Source: Mollicutes bacterium Phil14 (GTDB taxonomy: Bacteria > Bacillota_I > Bacilli_A > ML615J-28 > CAG-698). Taken from it: DNA of 50,733 bases. Under the pieces are notes generated by a model that was not told the origin of the DNA, did no database searches, and saw nothing but the letters and a program-made list of their open reading frames with translations. Location of the stretch: NCBI GenBank assembly GCA_001940985.1, contig MSHB01000009.1, positions 1-50,733 of the forward strand, in the 5' to 3' direction. Shown one piece after another: positions 17,198 to 24,140 of this stretch; the first letter of the stretch is position 1, and each line of letters starts with the position of its first letter. The position numbers were made by a program, and so were the translations under genes.

Positions 17198-18412
17198 TCA
17201 CATATTCACGTCCATGACGACTGCGCACAGCATACTGTCCGGGGACGGGTCGCCTCTGACGGCGCCGATGTAGTCATTGCCGAGGAAGTCGCTGAAATCA
17301 CCTCCGATATTCAGCTCCGGAAGTCGTCCGACCAATCTGCCGTTTTCCATCAGATAAGCCATCTGTACTGGAGAGGCAAAATGACCGCCGGGTGTGATAT
17401 CGCCGCCTGAAGTCATGACGATATAGATCGCTTTGCCCGGTACAAGCGCACTAAGTGTCGGTGCGGTCGGCTCTGCATAAAAACGGTTGAAGCCAAGGGT
17501 CGGCACGCCGTCATAAGAGGCTGCCGCCGTGCCGGTGTTTGGCAGGTTCAGCTTTTCTGCTGATTTTTTCGTTGTCAGAAGACCGACAAGCGTTCCCCTG
17601 TCGATCAGCGTGGGGCGCAGATCAGGTGCTACGCATCCCTCGGTATCAAAGAAGCATACGCCGGGGTTTGTTGCGGGATTCATATCGTTTTTAAGTGAAA
17701 GCCTGTCCGAGAAAACCTTTTTGCCGAGTTTTCCGCTGAGCAACGAAGCACCGGAAGCGTACATTTCGGCAATAAAATGCTGAAGAGTGCCGCCGAACAG
17801 ATCGCTGATATCCATAACTACGGGATAGCGTCCGGGAGCGATATCAGCAGATGTATAAAATGCGTTATACTCTTTTTTGAATTGAGAGAGTAGCGCATCC
17901 GGGTCAAAGTCAGCGCCTTTATAGACGAACGAGGTATCAAACAGATTTCCCGATCCACGATTCTGTGCAAGCAACTGAATGTCCACATTACTGCCGGAAC
18001 TTGTCAGGTGACGTCCGAGGGAGTTCCGGTATTCAGTCTTTCTGTAATTCAGGCTGATCTTATTTGAAAAGGCGAAACGAGGACAGGCATCGCCGAGACG
18101 GTCAAGGAAACTCTGCATTGTGGGTATCAGCTCTGATACCGGGATGATCTCTTTTTCGTTGAGATCTTCCTGTTCCAGTGCGCCGCCGAGTTTGCAGGGA
18201 TATGGAATGCCAAGTGCCAGAGCCTCTCTGGCTTTGTCTGTCAGTGCGTTCTCGTCGGGTATTCCGAGACACCCGGCAACACCGATGCATCCGTTTTCAT
18301 ATACGCGGACAGTGCCGGTTGTTTCTTCCTTCTCACGGAAGCTGTCGATTTTGCCTCCGGTGACATTGAGCGTAACTGAGCGATGTGTTTCGGTCAAAAA
18401 CTCTTTTTCCAT
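17198..18412 (-). CDS. tldE: TldE/PmbA family metalloprotease subunit
   Basis: About 404 residues of the TldE (PmbA) family. Recognisable parts are the N-terminal VTLNVTGGKIDSFREKEETTGTVRVY strand region and the C-terminal FDTEGCVAPDLRPTLIDRGTLVGLLTTKKSA and MTSGGDITPGGHFASPVQMAYLMENGRLVGRL segments. TldD and TldE form a heterodimer that degrades unfolded peptides and matures certain peptide antibiotics; TldE lacks the catalytic metal motif. I chose ATG 18412 because GAGGTG lies 6 nt before it; an upstream ATG at 18433 overlaps the tldD stop. Codon use is GC-rich, with abundant GCC, CCG and CTG, quite unlike the AT-rich genes on both sides. Confidence 0.92.
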   Translation of the reverse strand: MEKEFLTETHRSVTLNVTGGKIDSFREKEETTGTVRVYENGCIGVAGCLGIPDENALTDKAREALALGIPYPCKLGGALEQEDLNEKEIIPVSELIPTMQSFLDRLGDACPRFAFSNKISLNYRKTEYRNSLGRHLTSSGSNVDIQLLAQNRGSGNLFDTSFVYKGADFDPDALLSQFKKEYNAFYTSADIAPGRYPVVMDISDLFGGTLQHFIAEMYASGASLLSGKLGKKVFSDRLSLKNDMNPATNPGVCFFDTEGCVAPDLRPTLIDRGTLVGLLTTKKSAEKLNLPNTGTAAASYDGVPTLGFNRFYAEPTAPTLSALVPGKAIYIVMTSGGDITPGGHFASPVQMAYLMENGRLVGRLPELNIGGDFSDFLGNDYIGAVRGDPSPDSMLCAVVMDVNM

Positions 18413-18422
18413 GATTCTCACC

Positions 18423-19760
18423 TCACTGTACATTCATAGACGAAACGCGGACGTACGGACCGCCGAAACCGACGGGCAGATTCATCTGTTCCATCTTGCC
18501 GCAGCCGCCGGTCACAAACGAAAGCAGGTGCACATCCCGCGTCAGACCGTCGATCAGACCGAGCGTTTCAAACACAGAGCCTGTCAGCACGCTGATCTGT
18601 ACCGGACGCCCCAGCTTGCCGTCAACGATCTCGTATGCAAAGCTGGGTGCTATGGTGAAGATGCTCATGCCGCTTCCGTGGTTGATGGTTTTGATAAAAT
18701 ACCCATTTTTGATCGGGGCGATCAGCTGATCAAAATCAAGATCACCACCCTCAATATATGTGGTCGTCATGCGCACGATCGGCTCGAATGTGCAGTCGGT
18801 CGCACGTGCATTTCCAGTAAGCGCCTCATCGAGTGCAACAGCAGTCTGGGCACTGTGCAGGCGTCCTGCCAGTATGCCGTTTTTGATAAGATAATTCTTG
18901 CGTGCGCGTGTTCCCTCGTCATCATACGGAACATATCCGCAGCCGGGGACGGAACCACAGTCAACAATAGATAAAATGGACGAGCCGACGGTTTTGCCGA
19001 GCTGCCACTCATCACGCATTGATTTGTCCGAGAGCATGAAGTCGGATTCTGACTTGTGTCCGAACGATTCATGCGCAAAGACTCCGGCTGCTTCCGGCGA
19101 AAGGACGACCGGATATTTTCCGGGGGTGACCGGTACGGAATTGCGCATGAAATATGCCTCCTCCGCAACGGCGGCACGAAGCTCGTCATTCAGCCCCTTA
19201 AGCTCGTCGAAGCGGGTCACGCCCTTCTGCCATGTCCCCGTGAACTTCTTTTCACCTTCCGTCATGCTGCACGTGAAGGACAGTCCGCAGGTCTGATAAT
19301 CATATGTGATATCCGCTCCGAGACTGGACTGAAAGCGGAACAGGCTGTTGCGGTCAAGATATAAGCCTTTGTGCGTGGTGACGCAGGAATCCTCCGAGAG
19401 TAGGGGCAGATATGACAGCAGAAGTGCCTGTTTCTCCCCGGCGGGAATGTCACGCACGGAGCAGTCGGCAAAGCGGAGCGCCGTGTCCCGGTTGCGCTCG
19501 AAGCGGCGGACAACGGGATCATCAAGGATCTGCGCATTGGGTGTGGCAGCCGCATAAAGACCGTCAAGCGTCTTCTGCAGATGCGCAAGGTCGGTCACGG
19601 ATGCATAATACCACATCCTGCCATCATAGACCCGCAGAAATGCGCGGCATTCGACGCTGGTCTTCATTTCCTGCAAAATACCGTCTGTATAAGAAATAAC
19701 GGTCCGGCTGCGGTCCTCGGTGCGGATGTCAGCATAAAAATCGTTTTTGAATTCAATCAT
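18423..19760 (-). CDS. tldD: TldD family zinc metalloprotease
   Basis: A 445-residue TldD protein. The zinc-binding HExxxH motif is HESFGH in VFAHESFGHKSESDFM (about residue 234), with the conserved downstream SILSIVDCGSVPGCGYVPYDDEGTRARKNYLI and TYIEGGDLDFDQLIAPIKNGYFIK segments and the C-terminal VTGGCGKMEQMNLPVGFGGPYVRV that contributes metal ligands. It is the catalytic partner of the tldE product, encoded 10 bp downstream on the same strand. AGGAGG lies 9 nt before ATG 19760. The GC-rich codon pattern implies a different genomic origin, probably a higher-GC Clostridia such as Oscillospirales (inference from composition). Confidence 0.94.
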   Translation of the reverse strand: MIEFKNDFYADIRTEDRSRTVISYTDGILQEMKTSVECRAFLRVYDGRMWYYASVTDLAHLQKTLDGLYAAATPNAQILDDPVVRRFERNRDTALRFADCSVRDIPAGEKQALLLSYLPLLSEDSCVTTHKGLYLDRNSLFRFQSSLGADITYDYQTCGLSFTCSMTEGEKKFTGTWQKGVTRFDELKGLNDELRAAVAEEAYFMRNSVPVTPGKYPVVLSPEAAGVFAHESFGHKSESDFMLSDKSMRDEWQLGKTVGSSILSIVDCGSVPGCGYVPYDDEGTRARKNYLIKNGILAGRLHSAQTAVALDEALTGNARATDCTFEPIVRMTTTYIEGGDLDFDQLIAPIKNGYFIKTINHGSGMSIFTIAPSFAYEIVDGKLGRPVQISVLTGSVFETLGLIDGLTRDVHLLSFVTGGCGKMEQMNLPVGFGGPYVRVSSMNVQ

Positions 19761-19789
19761 AAAAGAAAACCTCCTTCTCTTTGATCAAC

Positions 19790-19825
19790 TATTATACCAC
19801 GTGAATATTAATAATTAAACACGTT
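19790..19825 (-). promoter_or_regulatory. Promoter region of tldDE
   Basis: On the minus strand TGGTATAAT (an extended -10; TATAAT is the complement of 19791-19796) lies about 30 bp before the start codon, with a weak -35. An ACGTG/CACGT inverted repeat with a 16-nt AT-rich middle sits across the spacer and could be an operator. Confidence 0.45.
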
Positions 19826-20001
19826 TTTGTACAGAAACATATGAACAATATCTTATCTTTGAAAACCGTAGGGTTATCCTACGCCTCAACAAACTTGTCC
19901 TTTGCCTTCGCTCTATATTTCAATATTTCAATGTTTTTATTATACCATAATCCTCCACTTTTTTCAATAATTTTCCGCACTTGTCCAAATGTTTTTTTGT
20001 T

Positions 20002-20030
20002 TGGGGTTCAAATCCCCGTGGACGCCTGCA
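20002..20030 (+). other. tRNA-like T-arm fragment near the right edge of the tldDE block
   Basis: TGGGG-TTCAAAT-CCCCG (20002-20018) is a perfect T arm with the conserved TTC loop, followed by seven bases (TGGACGC) that would be the 3' acceptor strand. No matching 5' acceptor, D arm or anticodon arm lies upstream, so this is not a functional tRNA. The 597-bp stretch 19,761-20,357 otherwise holds the tldDE promoter, a CGTAGG/CCTACG hairpin near 19,867, small hairpins, a terminator at 20,117 and the promoter at 20,297. Confidence 0.5.
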
Positions 20031-20116
20031 CCTTTTTAGGCTTAAAAAGACGCTCCTTTTTGTTCGTCATTGACAATTAAGCGAATTAAAAAGTCTTTTT
20101 TAGACTTTGAAAAATA

Positions 20117-20177
20117 AGCTACTTCAAAATAGTCAATAGTTTTATTATTGATTTAAAGTTGAAATAGCTCTTTTTTT
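20117..20177 (+). terminator. Terminator-like hairpin right of the tldDE block
   Basis: AGCTAcTTCAA (20117-20127) pairs with TTGAAaTAGCT (20159-20169), one mismatch, followed after one C by seven T. A smaller AAAGTC/GACTTT hairpin lies just upstream at 20090-20108. In the AT-rich genome this may be the original terminator of tRNA-Gln, displaced by the block (inference). Confidence 0.55.
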
Positions 20178-20287
20178 ATGAAAAGTGTAGACATGTAGGA
20201 ATTTTAACTATTTATAAATTTTGAAAATGAGCTGATTTAAATATTAATAATGTTAATACTTGTCTAATTTAAAATAAATAAAAAAAC

Positions 20288-20325
20288 AGAAAACGCTTGC
20301 AAAAAAAATAATGATATGATAAAAT
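20288..20325 (+). promoter_or_regulatory. Promoter with overlapping cre-like site
   Basis: TTGCAA (20297-20302), 17 bp, TAAAAT (20320-20325). AGAAAACGCTTGCA at 20288-20301 matches the CcpA operator core TGWAARCGYTWNCW at all but its first base and overlaps the -35 box, so carbon-catabolite control of the next gene is plausible. CcpA itself is not in the window. Confidence 0.5.
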
Positions 20326-20357
20326 ATAGTTGAAGGTATAATCTTTTTGGAGGTAAA

Positions 20358-20747
20358 ATGAAAAATAATATAATAATTAATGAAAATGATAATATTGCAG
20401 TTGTGTATGAAAAAATTCAATGCGATTTTGTATGCCTTTATCCTAATGGATGGAAAGTTGAAAACAAGCTTGTTTTACCTTCTACGGTTCATTTTGAAGA
20501 TAGTTTTATTAATGATAAATCTAGAGAGTCATTTGATAAATTAGTTGATTATAATACTGATTATAAAAAGGTATTTATAATAAAAGGAGTTAAAAATGAT
20601 ATATTAATTCATGCAAATGGTCAAAAAAAAGAATTGATACATCCAGAAGATGAAGTTAATGGTGTTCATATAATGAAATTTGAGGACTTTGAAAAGTATT
20701 TAAAATATAAAGACGATTTTACTGAAAGAAAAGTATATAAGATTTAA
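20358..20747 (+). CDS. Hypothetical protein of 129 residues
   Basis: I do not recognise this family. It is a soluble, acidic, mixed alpha/beta protein without signal peptide or membrane segment. A strong ribosome site, TTTTTGGAGG, lies 6 nt before the ATG, and a promoter overlapping a cre-like site precedes it. Codon use matches the AT-rich genome. It stands alone between the tldDE block and the XRE regulator, with a hairpin terminator candidate about 85 bp downstream. Real gene status is supported by the expression signals and length; the function is unknown. Confidence 0.7.
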   Translation: MKNNIIINENDNIAVVYEKIQCDFVCLYPNGWKVENKLVLPSTVHFEDSFINDKSRESFDKLVDYNTDYKKVFIIKGVKNDILIHANGQKKELIHPEDEVNGVHIMKFEDFEKYLKYKDDFTERKVYKI

Positions 20748-20830
20748 ATTTTAATTATTATATTTATTAATTGAAATAAAAATATACTTGATTTAAGATA
20801 GGTAGTATTAGTTCTATATCTAGATGAAAA

Positions 20831-20870
20831 AAAGAAGCTGGAGTGTTTGATTAAGTGCTTTAGCTTTTTA
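20831..20870 (+). terminator. Probable terminator after the 129-residue gene
   Basis: AAGCT (20835-20839) and AGCTT (20862-20866) form a weak stem with AG/CT inside, followed by TTT. The rest of the 374-bp gap to 21,121 contains AT-rich sequence, the XRE promoter and its operator. Confidence 0.4.
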
Positions 20871-21032
20871 TTTTGATTTGCTTTTAAAAATGCGTGGTAA
20901 TCTACAAGTATGTTGATATAATATTAATATTACCAAAAAATATGAAATTAAAATAAAGAATTAATTATACAAATAATATTTTATAATTTTAAAGGCATCA
21001 AACAGAAGTTGATATTATCAATTTTACCTCCA

Positions 21033-21061
21033 TTGTTTTAAAATAACATTTTAACTATAAT
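21033..21061 (+). promoter_or_regulatory. Promoter of the XRE regulator gene
   Basis: TTGTTT (21033-21038), 17-bp spacer, consensus TATAAT (21056-21061); the predicted start of transcription lies inside the palindrome at 21065-21084. Confidence 0.6.
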
Positions 21062-21064
21062 AAA

Positions 21065-21084
21065 AGTGTAAATTAATTTACACT
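21065..21084. promoter_or_regulatory. Perfect 20-bp palindromic operator
   Basis: AGTGTAAATTAATTTACACT is a perfect palindrome starting 4 bp after the -10 box and covering the expected +1. A dimeric repressor bound here would block initiation. The adjacent gene encodes an XRE-type DNA-binding protein, so autorepression is the simplest reading (inference). Confidence 0.6.
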
Positions 21085-21121
21085 ATAAAAATTGATTAGC
21101 GGAAAGCGTAAGGAGAAATTT

Positions 21122-21946
21122 ATGAACATAGGTAATAGAATAAAAGAACTGAGAATTAAAAACAAGGTTACTCAAGAAGGACTTGCAAATGCATTACATA
21201 TTTCAACACAAGCAGTATCAAAGTGGGAAAATGGAGGTTCTCCAGATTTGGAATTAGTTCCTGAAATAGCAGTATATTTTAATGTTACAACTGATTATTT
21301 GTTTGATTTGAAACAAAATGAAATAGTTGATATAGATGATAAAATATATGCATATATACAAAGTTTTTCAATTGAAGATAGAATGAATGTATTATATGAT
21401 TTAGCATTTAAAATGTCTATTGCTGTAAGAGGGGATAAAATTGAAGATCTAGATAAATTTCAAAAAGAAATATCAGATAATGACTTGTATTCAAATGTAA
21501 TAGGAACAGAAGGTATTGCAATTACATCACTTGCCAAAAATAATAAGATATTTGTATGCCTTCCTAAAGACGATAAATCAGATTATTCTAGAATGTTAAA
21601 AAGTAAAAATCAACAAAGAATATTTTGTGAATACTTAAGTGATGAAATGTTTTATAATGTAATATTATTTCTGTATTCAAGAAATAGTGGAGATTTTACT
21701 GAACAGTTATTAATTGATAATTTTAATATTACATATGAACAAGCAGAATCAATTTTACAAAAAATGAAAGATTTTCATATAGTTAATTGCGCAGAAGTTT
21801 CTATTAATGATAAAATTGTTAAACTTTATTCAGTATTACAAAATCCGCAAATAGTTTGCTTAATAGCAATGCTAGATATGATAGTCAATAAACCTAACAA
21901 TTATTGTTATTACTTTGGAGGACTAACAAATTATTTTAAAAAGTAA
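21122..21946 (+). CDS. XRE family transcriptional regulator
   Basis: A 274-residue protein with an N-terminal XRE helix-turn-helix (residues 1-60: IGNRIKELRIKNKVTQEGLANALHISTQAVSKWENG, then the TTDYLFDL end of the domain). About 210 residues follow, of a mixed domain I cannot name; its YEQAESILQKMKDFHIVNCAEV stretch resembles a second small winged-helix. ATG 21122 is 6 nt after AGGAG; a TTG at 21092 lies upstream of that site. It is monocistronic, with the palindromic operator in its own promoter. Its target genes beyond itself are unknown; the next locus is a possible candidate. Confidence 0.85.
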   Translation: MNIGNRIKELRIKNKVTQEGLANALHISTQAVSKWENGGSPDLELVPEIAVYFNVTTDYLFDLKQNEIVDIDDKIYAYIQSFSIEDRMNVLYDLAFKMSIAVRGDKIEDLDKFQKEISDNDLYSNVIGTEGIAITSLAKNNKIFVCLPKDDKSDYSRMLKSKNQQRIFCEYLSDEMFYNVILFLYSRNSGDFTEQLLIDNFNITYEQAESILQKMKDFHIVNCAEVSINDKIVKLYSVLQNPQIVCLIAMLDMIVNKPNNYCYYFGGLTNYFKK

Positions 21947-22026
21947 AATTTATAAACCTAAATAGGATATATGTTGTTTTTTAAAACTATAAAATACACT
22001 TCAGTTAAAAAATGGTAATTAAATGT

Positions 22027-22055
22027 TTTACAAGATATAGAAAATATGATATAAT
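22027..22055 (+). promoter_or_regulatory. Promoter of the repeated-leader locus
   Basis: TTTACA (22027-22032), 17 bp, TATAAT (22050-22055). The transcript would start near 22062 and carry a leader of about 75 nt holding two copies of a 12-nt motif. Confidence 0.7.
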
Positions 22056-22071
22056 ATCTTTGTCAATTGGA

Positions 22072-22137
22072 GAGACACTCATTAAAAAAATGTTATTGAC
22101 TACATTGTTTATCATAATAAAGGAGGAGACACTCATT
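22072..22137 (+). repeat. Direct repeat GAGACACTCATT (two copies) in an mRNA leader
   Basis: GAGACACTCATT occurs at 22072-22083 and again at 22126-22137, 54 bp apart. Each copy is preceded by a purine-rich ribosome-site-like sequence (GGA; AGGAG). The second copy ends at the TTG start codon of the next gene, and the first is in frame with a short ORF (ATG 22090 to TAA 22155) that ends 20 bases into that gene. Confidence 0.65.
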
Positions 22138-22155
22138 GGAAAAAACAGAAGGTAA
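22090..22155 (+). CDS. Possible upstream ORF / leader peptide
   Basis: ATG 22090 opens a 21-codon frame, hydrophobic at first (MLLTTLFIII), then basic, ending in TAA at 22153-22155 inside the following gene in another frame. GGAGAG lies 15-20 nt upstream, which is rather far from the ATG; an ATT codon at 22081 sits at the usual distance. Translation of this frame would cross the ribosome site of the main gene. Speculative. Confidence 0.3.
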   Translation: MLLTTLFIIIKEETLIGKNRR

Positions 22156-22555
22156 GAAAACCGTTATTGTCATTGATGAGCAAGGTAATAAATTGGAATC
22201 TACGTACCCTAAAAGGGCAAGAGGTCTTATTAAAAACGGTAGGGCACGAGTTGTAGATGAAAGTACTATATGCCTTGTGAACCTACCGAAAAATATAATT
22301 TTGGAGGAAAATAAAATGAATAATAACTACATAAATTTACAAGAAAATAATGAAGTGAGAATTGATTTATCATACATCATGAACAAAATTGATGAAATCA
22401 TAAGAATGAATTGGGATTTAATAAATAATCAAGACTTTGCTAATATGTCTGTTGTTCCTGAAACTAAAAATCCTGTTCAATGTATTTGCGAAACTAATAA
22501 CAAAATGATTGATTTTTTACAAGATATTTACAAAACACTTCAATCTAGAAATTAG
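22136..22555 (+). CDS. Small Clostridia-type protein with TYPKRARGLIKNGRARVV motif
   Basis: A 139-residue protein starting at TTG 22136, 9 nt after AGGAGG. The N-terminal half, VIVIDEQGNKLESTYPKRARGLIKNGRARVVDESTICLV with breaks as shown, matches from memory a small conserved family found in many Clostridia next to ABC transporter genes; its role is not known to me. The C-terminal half is helical (INLQENNEVRIDLSYIMNKIDEII). The N-terminal half is richer in G+C than neighbouring genes, suggesting transfer. Downstream lie a good terminator and the decayed end of an ABC exporter, consistent with a former transporter operon. Confidence 0.68.
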   Translation: MEKTEGKKTVIVIDEQGNKLESTYPKRARGLIKNGRARVVDESTICLVNLPKNIILEENKMNNNYINLQENNEVRIDLSYIMNKIDEIIRMNWDLINNQDFANMSVVPETKNPVQCICETNNKMIDFLQDIYKTLQSRN

Positions 22556-22575
22556 TTAATGGTATAAATGCTAAT

Positions 22576-22611
22576 AAACGTAGACACAAAAAAACGTGTC
22601 TGCGTTTTTTT
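22576..22611 (+). terminator. Terminator after the small Clostridia-type gene
   Basis: ACGTAGACAC (22578-22587) pairs over 10 bp with GTGTCTGCGT (22596-22605) with one G-T pair, followed by a run of seven T. Confidence 0.88.
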
Positions 22612-22703
22612 AGTATTACGGGCATGTTAACAATCTAACTGATAAAAGTACACCCACGGGTATTTATCACCAAGTGTAGTGAATCACAACTCGAAGACAG
22701 TGA

Positions 22704-22964
22704 AGTTTAATTGAAGGGCATGATACGATTTGTAAAGAAGGAATGTTTTCACAAGGTGAATGACAACTATTATCAATTGCTAGAGTAGTTGCTTCAGACC
22801 TATCTATACTTTTATTAGATGAAATAACAGCAAATCTCGATGCAGAGACTGAAGCTCGTGTTCTTGAAGCACTTAGAAGAGCTTCTAATGGCCGTACTGT
22901 GCTTTCAATTTCTCATAGAATATATGAAAATCTTGGTGGAAGAACTGTAGAAATTACACATTAG
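22704..22964 (+). pseudogene. Remnant of an ABC exporter ATPase domain
   Basis: About 87 codons encode the last part of an exporter-type ABC ATPase: EGMFSQGE, then QLLSIARVVASDLSILLLDE (signature and Walker B), ITANLDAETE (D-loop), SISHR (switch histidine) and a natural end at TAG. A TGA at 22761-22763 replaces the Trp usual in the SQGxW signature of this subgroup. Another TGA lies at 22701-22703, and no start, Walker A or membrane domain is present. Base composition is richer in G+C than nearby genes. It is a decayed fragment from an acquired transporter. The 527-bp gap 22,556-23,082 otherwise holds the terminator at 22,576 and the palindrome at 22,989. Confidence 0.85.
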
Positions 22965-22988
22965 TAATATTATAATAATTAGATTAAG

Positions 22989-23032
22989 AGTTTGAATTCA
23001 AACTTTACATTTTTAATTGATAATGATAGAAT
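22989..23032 (+). promoter_or_regulatory. Promoter with abutting 16-bp palindrome
   Basis: TTTACA (23004-23009), 17 bp, TAGAAT (23027-23032) upstream of the lipoprotein gene. A perfect palindrome AGTTTGAATTCAAACT (22989-23004) touches the -35 box and could bind a dimeric regulator. Confidence 0.5.
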
Positions 23033-23082
23033 AAAGATATACTTCTTATGGTATAAATAATAATTCTATTTTGAGGTCAATT

Positions 23083-23988
23083 ATGAAAAAAATGATTATT
23101 AATACTTTTATTATTATTTGTGTTTTATTCTTACTTAGTTGCACTAAAAAATATGAAGGAGCAGCTGTTAATAAGTTAACTTATATTACTGTTAATTATA
23201 ACGGTGGCTATACAAATAAAAGAGTGTTAGACTTTAAAGAAAATAAATATTATTCAATAGGATATTTACCAGTTGATGATAAAGAACCTGATTTAGAATT
23301 AAAAAATACATTTTCTGAAAGTGAAGGAAAAGACTTTATCCAACAATGCTATTCAAATGGATTATTTGATATTAAAGCTATGTATAGTCAAAGTGGAATA
23401 ATTGATGGGGGAGGATGGGAGTTAATTATTGAATTTGGTGATGGTACAATAAAGAAATCAAAGGGATCAAACGCTTCTCCCCAAAAAACATTTAATAAAT
23501 GTGCAATAGCATTTTATAATTTGTGTGGTGAAGAGGTTATGGGAACATTACCAAAGTATTATGTATATCCTCCGCAAATTTCATATGCATTTCATTATAA
23601 TGAAAATGGAACTTCTATAAGTGATAATTCATTAACAAATGTTGTATTGGCTAATTATAAATGGAACAAGAAAGAAGTATTAGAAAAAGACTTATATTTG
23701 ATAAATGAAGAAAATAAAAAAAATAATAAATTTATTCATGATATTGAATATAAACTAATATTATATACAGGAAATTATGATTATAATAAGAAATTTAATA
23801 GAATAGTTCTTAAAGAATATGATTATAATAGTGATTTAACAAATGAAAAAACTGTGTTTATTGGTAGCTTTTTTGAAATTAAAAAACAAATCGAACTTGA
23901 TATAAAATTAAATAAAATTTATACATATGAGTTATTTTATAAAGATGGTAATTATATTCAGTACACATTTTCAACATTTATTAATTAA
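23083..23988 (+). CDS. Hypothetical lipoprotein
   Basis: A 301-residue protein with a typical lipoprotein signal: positively charged start, hydrophobic core and lipobox LLSC followed by TKK, so it should be anchored to the outer face of the membrane. The rest is beta-rich and tyrosine-rich (YITVNYNGGYTNKRVLDF; GGGWELIIEFGDGTIKKSKG), resembling Firmicutes lipoproteins of unknown function. ATG 23083 follows TTGAGGT at a good distance. It has its own promoter, possibly regulated through the neighbouring palindrome, and a terminator, so it is monocistronic. Confidence 0.75.
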   Translation: MKKMIINTFIIICVLFLLSCTKKYEGAAVNKLTYITVNYNGGYTNKRVLDFKENKYYSIGYLPVDDKEPDLELKNTFSESEGKDFIQQCYSNGLFDIKAMYSQSGIIDGGGWELIIEFGDGTIKKSKGSNASPQKTFNKCAIAFYNLCGEEVMGTLPKYYVYPPQISYAFHYNENGTSISDNSLTNVVLANYKWNKKEVLEKDLYLINEENKKNNKFIHDIEYKLILYTGNYDYNKKFNRIVLKEYDYNSDLTNEKTVFIGSFFEIKKQIELDIKLNKIYTYELFYKDGNYIQYTFSTFIN

Positions 23989-23999
23989 TAAAATATTAG

Positions 24000-24037
24000 A
24001 AAGATATTATCTAAATATTTATTTAATATCTTTTTTA
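24000..24037 (+). terminator. Terminator after the lipoprotein gene
   Basis: AAGATATTA (24001-24009) pairs with TAATATCTT (24024-24032), followed by further T. Confidence 0.75.
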
Positions 24038-24072
24038 TTTATTCATAGTAAAACAATGCTATAAATATATTA

Positions 24073-24101
24073 TTGAATGAACTTGAAAAAAAGAGTATAA
24101 T
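24073..24101 (+). promoter_or_regulatory. Promoter of the amidohydrolase gene
   Basis: TTGAAT (24073-24078), 17 bp, TATAAT (24096-24101). Confidence 0.65.
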
Positions 24102-24140
24102 ATAACTAAGAATAAAAGATTTATTATTAGAGGTGATAGT

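Noticed and set aside
18120..18974. Plus-strand ORF of 284 residues antisense to tldE/tldD
   Set aside because: Long antisense frames arise from the GC-rich codon pattern; tldD and tldE on the other strand show clear family motifs, and this frame has no ribosome site or recognisable domain.
16839..20045. att-like direct repeats flanking the tldDE block
   Set aside because: The tRNA-Gln 3' end and the T-arm fragment at 20,002 differ in sequence, and no other direct repeat at the two edges was found by eye.
22761..22763. TGA at the Trp position of the ABC signature, suggesting UGA = Trp (genetic code 4)
   Set aside because: Intact genes end in TGA at 2894-2896, 12097-12099, 13353-13355, 28178-28180 and 41248-41250, and Trp is encoded by TGG throughout, so the TGA marks a decayed gene.
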